Assembly: GCA_009760855.2 (NCBI GenBank)
Contig: WPIO01000061.1
Span: forward strand, 823,501-887,500
Direction of reading: 5' to 3'
Length of the DNA stretch: 64,000 bases
From: Cristatella mucedo
Taxonomy: Eukaryota > Bryozoa > Phylactolaemata > Cristatellidae
Shown: positions 55,991-64,000 of the stretch, piece after piece
Position numbering within the stretch: the stretch's first letter is position 1
Layout: every line of letters starts with the position of its first letter
Position numbers and translations under genes: made by a program
The notes under the pieces: model-generated
The model's database searches: none
What the model was told of the DNA's origin: nothing
Seen by the model: the letters and a program-made list of their open reading frames with translations, nothing else

Positions 55991-56689
55991 GGCACGTTAA
56001 TGCTAATAATTTCAACCTAGCGTCTTCCTTTTACACTTTCAAAGTTCTGTGTGGAAGGGGCACAACTTTGTGGAGGTTCCACTATCGAATAAATAATTTG
56101 TTTTGACCCTATTTAGGTTCTCGTATAGTGTTTGACCCCGTGTTTCAGACACTCTATATGGCTGCCTGGTGAATCTGACTGCTGCAGTCTAGTTATTAAA
56201 CCGACTGGAATGTGATGGTGCACGTGCATGGCTAAAGCGTGGAAGCTGATTGTGTGGATGAAGCATGTGACTGTCATGCCGACCCCTCAAAATGGCTTCG
56301 CATAATTTGTATTGAAGCATGCTGATAGCTGGAGCCAGATGTGGCTTAATAACCAGCAGGCTACTTTGAATAGTGATGACCTCTCTCATTCTCATATTGC
56401 CGGTCTCAGATGCTCCTTGGAAGAGCTTGGTGATTAATTTACCGTCCTGAATGCTGGATCATAGTGAACATGCCTCAGTCTCTCTGCTAATTAACTTTCA
56501 TGACTTTGCTATGCTTGGGGAGCTGCCACTTTTGCTAGCTGCTGTTTGCTATGTCATTGTTTACCGTAAGCCGACCTCTGTTTTTGACCTTGAACGGCAC
56601 TGTTATCCCTGCAGCTGTCCAGGGCACCCTAAACCCAAGCCACTCAAGTGCTTCGTAGCCAGCCCTAAGCTGGCCTGCTGCCAACCACA
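55991..56689. other. Intron 5 stretch, nothing recognised
   Basis: No repeat family is recognised. Confidence 0.3.
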
Positions 56690-57083
56690 CCTCAAATCCT
56701 TTGGAGACCGTGCATTGAGTTTGTTTGCTCCCAAAGCCTGGAACTCACTCCCGACTTGCATCACAACATCCCCAGACTTGACCACGTTTAAAAAAGAAAT
56801 TAAAAACGTGCCTTTTTATGACAACATTTAGTGGGTCCCTGTGATTCGTCCTTTATGTGCTTATGCATGCTGACACTGTTGCAGGCTGCCACTAACCACA
56901 CTTGCATGCTGACCCTGTGCATGTCACCCCTAACCATTGTATTGTTGTTGTTTATTGAGCATGCTACCATTAACCATTCGATCGTGTTTTCTTTGCAGCA
57001 CATGTAAAGCGCCTAGAAAGAGATCGAGTTCTCTTTCTCTTGTTTTATCAAATGTATTATTATTATTATTATTATTATTATAT
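56690..57083 (+). mobile_element. LINE-A 3' end abutting SLC22 exon 6
   Basis: Coding end (KSFGDRALSLFAPKAWNSLP, TTFKKEIKNV), TGTGCATGTCACCCCTAACC, ACATGTAAAGCGCCTAGAA and an ATT run at about 57054-57082. Only about 14 bp separate it from exon 6. Confidence 0.92.
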
Positions 57084-57096
57084 TACTGTTTTGAAG

Positions 57097-57182
57097 ATTT
57101 GGACGTCGAAAGCCGGTCATAGTCACGATGATCTCTGGGGGCATAATGTGCACAATATGTGGACTAGTGGCTTCGAATGCCG
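57097..57182 (+). CDS. SLC22-family transporter, exon 6 (GRR motif and TM9)
   Basis: 86 bp, entering with one base that completes AG to Arg and leaving after one base of the next codon (GTAAGT donor). FGRRKPVIVTMISGGIMCTI matches the conserved D-x-x-G-R-R-x-x-x-x-x-x-x-x-x-G-x-x-C of the family, the second cytoplasmic major-facilitator signature. The acceptor is ATTACTGTTTTGAAG, a less usual AAG. Confidence 0.85.
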
Positions 57183-57884
<702 letters not shown>

Positions 57885-58059
57885 TACTGCAGGGTCTCTC
57901 GGCAGCATTTGATACCATTGATCGACATCGATCCTTCTGGAGCCTCTGCCATTCACCTGGGCATCATTTTGGTATCGCATTGCAAGGTCATGTCTTAGTG
58001 AGAAATTGTCCCCAAGTTTACGTGTCACTGTCATCCAGCTAGCCTTTAAAGTATGGGGT

Positions 58060-58139
58060 ATTATCGCCACTGCAAGAGGTGGTGATAGCCTTTAAGGCTG
58101 TTCGACCGCTCTATAAAAAGAGACTATTAAATTAGATAG
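58060..58139 (+). mobile_element. SINE-1, 3' half
   Basis: TATCGCCACTGCAAGAGGTG, GTGATAGCCTTTAAGGCTG and CTATTAAATTAGATAG. A complete copy follows 7 bp later, so the pair looks like a partial dimer. Confidence 0.8.
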
Positions 58140-58146
58140 TGTGTTT

Positions 58147-58315
58147 GGTGAGCCGTGATTGCACTCTAGGTAAGGCGGTTGCTCTTCACGACCTCGGTCC
58201 GTGGTCGCGGGTTCGAATCCTGCAGTGGGCGATTCTTCATCACCACTGCAAGCAGTGGTGATAGCCTTTAAGGCTCTTCTGCTACTATACAAAAAGAGGC
58301 TGTTGAATCAGCTAG
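58147..58315 (+). mobile_element. SINE-1
   Basis: GGTGAGCCGTGATTGCACTC, GGTCGCGGGTTCGAATCCTG (a perfect box B), GCAAGCAGTGGTGATAGCC and TGTTGAATCAGCTAG. Confidence 0.9.
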
Positions 58316-58712
58316 TATTGTTGGCTCGTAACGTACCCCAGTTTCACGACTTATGCTCTCTTTCTCGTCAATTAATCACTCTGCACAATCTAGGCTTTTG
58401 TTTCTTTTCGGATTTCTCCCAGCTGTGCCTATGCTGTGATTCATTCCTGCCTTACAGTACCTCAGGCTCGCTCAGCTAGTACCTCCCTAGCAGCTTTTAT
58501 TGCTGCCATTCGCATTTGGATGTCTGCAAACTTCCTTAATTTGAACGAAGATGAGACCACATGAATAGCTATGGGCAAAGCCTTTGTCTCTCAGCAACTG
58601 GAGTGCTTATGCCTTAAAATTAGCAGGGGCCAGCATATCTGCTGTAGCCTCTTCACGAAATCGTGTGTCCTATTCAGCAATGACCATTCACCAGATGCCT
58701 GCATCAGTGATA

Positions 58713-58873
58713 CATGATGGCCCACTAGATAAGGCGGTTGATTTTCACGACCTCGGTCCGTGGTCGCGGGTTCGAATCCTGTGGTGGGCGATCCTTAATT
58801 GCAGCTGCAAGCGGTGTTGATAGCCGTAAAGGCTCTCCTGTCGCTATGCAAAAGATGCTGTTAAATTAGCTAG
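58713..58873 (+). mobile_element. SINE-1
   Basis: TGATGGCCCACTAGATAAGG, GGTCGCGGGTTCGAATCCTG, GATAGCCGTAAAGGCTCTCC and TTAAATTAGCTAG. It interrupts the LINE remnant. Confidence 0.9.
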
Positions 58874-59217
58874 TAAAAAATCAGCATCCCTCTCCAAACT
58901 GCCTTCTTTTTAGCTATGCAATGTAACAAAATTTTGGGCGTGCTTAGATAAAGTTGCCAAAGCCATGAAGATCCATGCAAGTCGTGTGTAGCTTTATTGA
59001 AAGCACATTCGGTGCTCTGTCCTACGGCGGCAGCCCTCCGGTCTGTAGTTATCCTGTAGTTTGAAACGACTGCTCTACTTGCATCTGCTGCTAAAGGCTG
59101 TACGTTCATTCGGCCATTCGCTGGTTGCTAAGGATGCTGTAGCAGACCGCCCGTGGGGCTTCCTCATATTTGGCTGGACTCGCATGAGTCGGGCAGCTAA
59201 TCTGTTGCAGCTTGGCA

Positions 59218-59327
59218 CTCATTTGCAGTTCTGAACACACTCATTCATTCGTGCCCGCAGTATAGCGGGACCCTCATTTGCAGTTCTGAACACACTCATT
59301 CATTCGTGCCCGCAGTATAGCGGGACC
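59218..59327. repeat. Perfect 55-bp tandem duplication
   Basis: CTCATTTGCAGTTCTGAACA ... TATAGCGGGACC occurs twice back to back with no mismatch that I can see. Confidence 0.92.
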
Positions 59328-59394
59328 CGGGTCAAGCGCTTAAGTGGAAATGTAAAGCCGAGTCTTTGGACCCCCGTGTGGCGCTTCGACTGAC

Positions 59395-59530
59395 AAGCAA
59401 TCTCTCGGTGGCTCAGTTGGAGGAACGCTGGATCGGCACCACATCCGAGTGCCAGATTCGGCTCCCTCTCCTGTTGAGAAATTCTTAGCCGGTGCTCAGT
59501 TCTCCGATAGATGCCCACCGGTCACTGTCT
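59395..59530 (+). mobile_element. SINE-3 (tRNA-like head)
   Basis: CTCGGTGGCTCAGTTGGAGG (box A) and CCAGATTCGGCTCCCTC (box B region), then TGAGAAATTCTTAGCCGGTG. Upstream (GTTGCAGCTTGG) and downstream (ATGCCCACCGGTCA) parallels with 44585-44870. Confidence 0.5.
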
Positions 59531-59919
59531 GCATTTTGAAGTTACTACTCGCTCGTTCCAGGTGTACCTGCCTGTACCGCTATAATGTTTACAGATGATG
59601 CAAAGCTGGGCAACCAATCTTGCATTTCATCGACGTTGCACATGTTGCGTTCTTCCTTCGTTCACTTGATCGGCCATACTCCGTATCTGAAATCCTTACT
59701 CCTCATGCTCCTCCTCATAGCACACTTGCTTGGCCAACGTTAATAGTCGTCGTTTATGTGATTAGGTATGCTGCGGATGTGCGTGTTATCATTAAAAATC
59801 AGTTAGTATTCACAGCCTATATGAAGTACTCGTAAAGACATTTAGTTCAGTTACGGTGAATGAAAATGTATTATTATTACTAATATTTGAAGTATGCGAT
59901 TTGGCTGTCTTTGATAACT
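59531..59919. other. Intron 6 stretch, nothing recognised
   Basis: No repeat family is recognised. Confidence 0.3.
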
Positions 59920-60830
59920 TCTCGTCGACCTGCACTGGCTACCAGTCAAGCAACGGATTGACTTCAAGGTTTTCTCGCACAGTCTAGAAATACCTCGTAC
60001 AAACCTTAAATCCTTTGGAGACCGTGCATTGAGTTCATATGCTCCCAAAGCCTGGAACTCCCTCCCGACCTGCGTCAGAACATCCCCTGACCTGACCACA
60101 TTTAAAAGGAACTTAAAAACACACCTATTTAGGACAGCATTCAATGGGTTGTGACAGCCCTCCGCACGACCTGTCGTCAGGCTGGGTAGCACGACCGAGC
60201 AACAAGTCTGCTGGCTCCAACACCAAAACCTTTATTTCACGTACGCCAGCCGAGCCCAGTCTACACACACTAGACGGCTGCCGGCGTCGAGGGCTCTCTC
60301 CCTCCCCTCCCGGTTGTACTCCTCCGATAACCCTTATATTCCATGCATGCGTTGTTTTTCGCACTGTCGGGCCATTGTTCGCTCCGAACCTGCCCGACAG
60401 CTGGCGGCAGTTTGTGGTAGATTGATGTACCCACAGATGCCGCCAATGCATGGATTTTGTCAGGACTGCCGAGTCATCGTCTGCCCATCCACCGGTAGTG
60501 AGCTTGTGGCTGCATAGGCAGTCTGAGAGAGCCATCGCGACGTCCAGTGCTCGCAGGCTGCAAGCCTCGTGTTCCTTCACATGGGTCCCTGTGATTCGTC
60601 CTTGATGTGCTTATGCGTGCTGACACTGTGCATGCTGCCAATAACCACATTTGCATGCTGACCCTGTGCATGTCACCCCTAACCATATTATTCATTTCGT
60701 TTGTTTTTCAAGCATGATTTTACTTACCATTCAATTGCATTTCACTTTACAGCAAATGTAAAGCGCCTAGAGAGAGAGATTAAGTTCTCTGAGGGCGCTT
60801 TATCAAGTGAATTATTATTATTATTATAAC
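59920..60830 (+). mobile_element. LINE-A 3' end split by a solo LTR
   Basis: LHWLPVKQRIDFKVF, a deletion, then KSFGDRALSSYAPKAWNSLP and LFRTAF up to 60149. The LTR follows, and the copy resumes at 60582 (TGGGTCCCTGTGATTCGTCC) and ends with the tail and ATT units. Confidence 0.93.
60150..60581. mobile_element. Solo LTR with 5-bp target-site duplication
   Basis: The insert begins TGTGACAG and ends CTTCACA, giving the terminal inverted repeat TGTGA/TCACA and the TG...CA ends of LTRs. TGGGT flanks it on both sides and occurs once in uninterrupted LINE-A copies (AGTGGGTCCCTGTG). It is 432 bp long and has no coding region. An AATAAA on the minus strand near 60229-60235 suggests the minus orientation. 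Confidence 0.85.
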
Positions 60831-60894
60831 TTTAGTTGATTTGGCAAGGAGATTTTCGTGTTAGCACTGCTGCCTATCACTAGCTGGTGCATGC

Positions 60895-61060
60895 AGGCCG
60901 TGATGGCTCACTAGGTAAGGCGGTTGCGTTTCACCATCTCGGTCCCGAGGTCGTGGGTTCGAATACTGCGGTGGGCGATCCTTTATCGCTGCTGCAAGCA
61001 GTGTTGATAGCCGTAAAGGCTCTCCTGTCACTATACAAAAGAGGCTATTGAGTCAGCTAG
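60895..61060 (+). mobile_element. SINE-1
   Basis: GCCGTGATGGCTCACTAGGT, GTCGTGGGTTCGAATACTGC, GATAGCCGTAAAGGCTCTCC and TATTGAGTCAGCTAG. Confidence 0.9.
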
Positions 61061-61404
61061 TATTTCACTTCATTGCCTTGCCACGGTGTGTCATGCCATT
61101 CTCGTTTGTCCACTGCCTGTTCGCTAGCTGCAGCTCTTGCGGTGCAGTGGAAATCGTTGCTCGCTGAGTTTTTGTTCCGATGCTTGCTAGTATGGAGTCA
61201 GGCAGCATTGGTGTTGACCTACTTAGACGATTTTGCCTCCAGCGCTGTTTTTGCCCTGGCTGCATGCTGCTGCCTGGCCAGCTTAGTCGTGACATCTACT
61301 TAGCACCTGCTACATCGCATCGGCTTGCTTAGCACCGACTTTTCGTGTGTCTTCCCAATAGGCTGCTGACAGGCGGTCGGGTCTTTGTCCAGGGTCTTTT
61401 TCAG
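61061..61404. other. Intron 6 end
   Basis: No repeat is recognised. A polypyrimidine-rich acceptor (GGGTCTTTTTCAG) closes the intron. Confidence 0.4.
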
Positions 61405-61522
61405 ACGTCGATGCAGCAAAGCGGTCGTCGTCCATTCTGGCCCTGTTTGGCAGGGCGTTCGTGGCTGCCAGCATCCACACACTTTTCATCTATGCCTCCG
61501 AGTTGTTTCCGACTGTGATCAG
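61405..61522 (+). CDS. SLC22-family transporter, exon 7 (TM10 and ELFPT motif)
   Basis: 118 bp, entering with two bases and leaving in phase 2 at GTACGG. LALFGRAFVAASIHTLFIYA is a membrane segment, followed by SELFPTVIR, the very conserved Y-x-x-E-L-F/Y-P-T-x-x-R of SLC22 proteins. The usual lysine of G-K is arginine (FGRAF). Confidence 0.92.
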
Positions 61523-61788
61523 GTACGGCCAGCTTGCAAGCTAAGCCGAATGAGCTGACAACGAAGATTGGGCCTGTTGCGATAGGGAGCGACTAATTAG
61601 CTGCATGCAGCGATTGTCGGCAAGCCACCGAGCGATGGCTGGCTGCTCAGTGAAGCAAGCTTGCCACGTTTTCTGCCCACTTTTTTGCGCGACCACGCGA
61701 GGCGCTTGCCACGATGCCGCCTTCCACTGCCGCCTTTGATGGGTCCTCGTCGATGCATCTCTCTCTCACGCCTCTGACCGCATTACAG
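61523..61788. other. SLC22 intron 7 (266 bp)
   Basis: The shortest intron of the gene and free of recognised repeats. Confidence 0.7.
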
Positions 61789-61861
61789 AACCACGGCCGC
61801 CGGGGTCTGCGGTTTCTGGATGAGGGTCGGCAGCCTGCTGGCACCTCAGCTCGTGCTCTTG
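61789..61861 (+). CDS. SLC22-family transporter, exon 8 (G-R-V-G-S motif)
   Basis: 73 bp between CCGCATTACAG and GTGAGT, entering with one base (completing Arg) and leaving in phase 0. TTAAGVCGFWMRVGSLLAPQ with LVLL matches the family's x-x-x-G-x-x-x-x-x-x-R-x-G-x-x-x-x-P. The total now stands at 483 codons. The last two membrane segments and the C-terminal tail are not found before the window ends. Confidence 0.88.
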
Positions 61862-61944
61862 GTGAGTGGCATGCTTGTCGCCGTTCGCTGCTCGCGCCTC
61901 GATGCTTGGTAGTGTTACTGGCGGTGTACCTTTTTATAGTAGCT

Positions 61945-62110
61945 GGTGAGCCGTGATGGCACACTAGGTAAGGCCGTTGCTTTTCATGACCCCGATCCCG
62001 AGGTCGTGGGTTCGAATCCTGCGGCGCGGCGATTCTTTATTGCCTCTGCAATCTGTGGTGATAGCCATAAAGGCTGTTCTGTTGCTATACAAAAGAGGCT
62101 GTTGAATCAG
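61945..62110 (+). mobile_element. SINE-1
   Basis: GGTGAGCCGTGATGGCACAC, GGTCGTGGGTTCGAATCCTG, GGTGATAGCCATAAAGGCTG and TGTTGAATCAG. It lies 83 bp behind exon 8. Confidence 0.9.
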
Positions 62111-62169
62111 ATATTTATAATTTTAATTATGTGATGTCAGAGTGGCAAGGAAGCTATCACTTTGGTGAC

Positions 62170-62575
62170 TACACCTTTAATTCATATGCTCCCAAAGCCT
62201 GGAACTCATTGCCGACTGACGTTATGACATCCCCCCCGAATTGACATTTAAAAAGAGCTAAAAACGCACCTTTTTGACAGCATATAGTAGGTCAGTGTCA
62301 TCCGTCTTTAGTTCACTTATGCGTGCTGACACTGCACATGCTGCCACTAACCACATTTATATGTTGATACTGTGAATGTCGCCCTAACCATATTTTGCTT
62401 GCTGACATTGTGTATGTTACTGCTAATCGTTTGATCATATGTGCATGTTACCACTAATCGGTTGATCATGCTACCTTTACAGCACATTTAAAGTGCCTAG
62501 AAAGAGATTAAGTTCTCTGAGGGCATTTACAAATGTATTAACATTATTATTTTTTTATTATTATTATCACTGGTC
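62170..62575 (+). mobile_element. Decayed LINE-A 3' end
   Basis: CATATGCTCCCAAAGCCTGG, GACATTTAAAAAGAGCTAAA, GCGTGCTGACACTGCACATG, a partly repeated tail and ATT units. Confidence 0.8.
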
Positions 62576-62691
62576 TGCCCCTTTGTGCTCAGCTTCCTAA
62601 GCATTGACTGCCTGCTGATCAATGGCCTGCTTGAGCAGTCAACCATCGATCAGTGTCCTTGTTGTGCAGTTCCCTCATTTATAAGAACATA

Positions 62692-62841
62692 ACATCAGCT
62701 GATTTAACAGCCTCATTTGTACAGCATCAGAAGAGCCTTAACGGGCTATCACCGCCACTTACGGTTGGCAATAAAGAATCGCCAACTGCAGTATTTGAAC
62801 CCACGACCTCGGTGGTGACGAGTGAGCACCTTACCTCCTGG
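62692..62841 (-). mobile_element. SINE-1, diverged subfamily
   Basis: ATCAGCTGATTTAACAGCCT, GTATTTGAACCCACGACCTC and GCACCTTACCTCCTGG, reversed. Same subfamily as 51075-51240. Confidence 0.75.
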
Positions 62842-62954
62842 TTATTAACTCATTGAATTGGTAGCTGCTAGATATCTCTGATTTTGGCAAATTCTCTATA
62901 ATGTACTCAAAGCCTTGTGACTTACCTTGCCTACTCTGTAGCCAGCAAATGATA

Positions 62955-63040
62955 AAAATGGTGATACATTTGTACAGAACTCGAGCATAACTAAATCTCT
63001 TTTTGGGCACTTCAAACATGCTGGAAAGGAGGTGTTTAGT
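62955..63040 (-). mobile_element. Decayed LINE-A-like tail
   Basis: AGAACTCGAGCATAACTAAA, TCTTTTTGGGCACTTCAAAC and ATGCTGGAAAGGAGG resemble the reversed tail. Confidence 0.5.
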
Positions 63041-63863
63041 AAGCAGGATATGTTTAGAAACCATTTGAATCGACAGCATAGACAACGATGCTGTAACTCA
63101 TGCCTGCCTTGGATGCTCGTTCACTGGATGCCTGGTTCACTTCTGCTGCTGTACTGCACTGCACCGAGCGGCTGCAGCGCTATCGGTCTATAATGACTTA
63201 TTTGCTTTGCTGATAATCAGTATTTGATTAATGGGGCAGATAGTGCTTCCCATGCTATTGCGTTTCTTGCACTAAACACTCTGCATACACCCTACCGAAT
63301 ATGTTATCCTTAGATCACCACTCACCGTCCTTATCATATCATGGCACTACTGCACTTATCCAACTGACTTGAGTCTCCGGCGTAATTGCAGCGTCTAGAC
63401 CCTACCACGTAATGTTGTACAGAAAAATACACGTTTGATGCAAGTTTGTGTGGTTATGGATACTTTTTTAAGCACCCTTACTTGAACTCAGTCCACCGAC
63501 CTTACTGAGCGTAACGTCTGCACCCAGACTAGGTGGTCAGGCTACCCTTAATTGTCTCACTACTTCATGACCACTCGTCCTGCTTAATCCCTTGTCATTC
63601 TTCCCCTCTCGGTCGTACTTTTCTGCAGTTATTACACAAACTTCTGCATTTTTTTCATAAGCACCGTAGCCTGAATAAATATAGTGCCGTTTTCTGACTG
63701 CCGTAGTTAATTATCTGTGATTAATTTCCTGCTCACGTCTGCTCTTTTTCTCGTTTAGCTGTCCATTTAGCTGTCCATTTTACCAAAGAGTGTGACGTGC
63801 ATTCCATATACTACACATACCAGACCTTCAGTAAACCGTTTTACAGCTTTCTTTAAGCAGCAC

Positions 63864-63865
<2 letters not shown>
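63041..63865. other. Intron 8 stretch, nothing recognised
   Basis: No exon coding the missing TM11-TM12 is visible. A short duplication (TTTAGCTGTCCAT) occurs at 63757-63779. Confidence 0.35.
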
Positions 63866-63866
<1 letters not shown>

Positions 63867-63918
<52 letters not shown>

Positions 63919-63966
63919 TGTGTGTGTGTGTGTGTGTGTCTCTCTCTCTCTCTCTCTCTCTCTCTG
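63867..63966. repeat. (CT)n-(GT)n-(CT)n microsatellite
   Basis: CT units at about 63869-63914, GT at 63919-63938, CT again to 63965. Confidence 0.95.
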
Positions 63967-64000
63967 CGTCTCTCTTTAATCTTACCTAGTTTGCAGACGC

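Larger units (their letters stand above)
57885..59140 (+). pseudogene. LINE RT remnant carrying SINE-1 insertions
   Basis: Equivalents of LSAAFDTIDH (57899-57930), FFSDFSQLCLCCDS (the region of the YADD box, 58395-58450), AAIRIWMSANFLNLNEDET (58505-58560) and MGKAFVSQQLE are recognisable. SINE-1 copies sit at 58060-58315 and 58713-58873. The element resumes at 58874 (SAFFLAMQ-like sequence) and fades out near 59140. Confidence 0.65.

Noticed and set aside
58147-58315. tRNA gene candidate with perfect box B GGTTCGAATCC
   Set aside because: Repeated many times with the same extra body and end, and the cloverleaf is incomplete; it is a SINE head.

Overview
This is an animal (metazoan) nuclear genome window. 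It has GT-AG introns, exons scattered over tens of kilobases, tRNA-headed SINEs, 5'-truncated non-LTR retrotransposons of the CR1/L2-like group, hAT and pogo-type DNA transposons, LTR remnants and very long microsatellites. There are no operons, ribosome-binding sites or rRNA, and the only tRNA-like sequences are SINE heads. Gene architecture and repeat load suggest an invertebrate with a repeat-rich, medium-to-large genome. I cannot name the species; a flatworm or other lophotrochozoan is only a guess.

Left part (about 0.8-21 kb, + strand): six short exons, all starting and ending in phase 1 and all multiples of three. They fit one secreted or membrane-anchored extracellular protein: a tiny exon (841-867), three Ser/Thr-rich mucin-like exons (1591-1788, 6508-6666, 9248-9415), one LDL-receptor class A module (14332-14484) and one unrecognised exon (15550-15681). 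A possible terminal exon lies at 20715-20821. The introns hold LINE fragments, an 809-bp insertion in a LINE, a dead hAT transposon with its ends (16225-18495), a hAT-type MITE (18707-19119) and a pogo/Tigger-type element (19958-20586).

Middle (about 21-28 kb): the longest LINE copy (endonuclease end plus reverse transcriptase, minus strand, 22090-25010), a 30-bp-stem hairpin, and a Gag-like open reading frame with long internal peptide repeats. The ORF is followed by a G-rich tract and an LTR-like segment and is flanked by a 36-bp direct repeat. It looks like a Gag-only LTR retroelement.

Right part (about 29-62 kb, + strand): eight exons, joined in phase through 483 codons, of a major facilitator transporter of the SLC22 (organic ion transporter) family. 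The gene covers at least 32.7 kb and runs off the right edge before its last two membrane helices. Its introns carry the densest repeats: two CTG blocks of 61 and 64 units and a 140-bp CT tract in intron 1, tail-to-tail and tandem LINE copies in introns 2 and 3, a LINE ending 14 bp before exon 6, a solo LTR with perfect 5-bp target duplication in intron 6, and a cluster of tRNA-derived SINEs at 58-62 kb.

For reference I name the repeat families LINE-A (commonest; tail with an AGAGAGA stretch, then ATT repeats), LINE-B, LINE-C, SINE-1 (tRNA head, ends TTGAATCAGCTAG), SINE-2 (tRNA head, LINE-like tail) and SINE-3. These names are local to this window.
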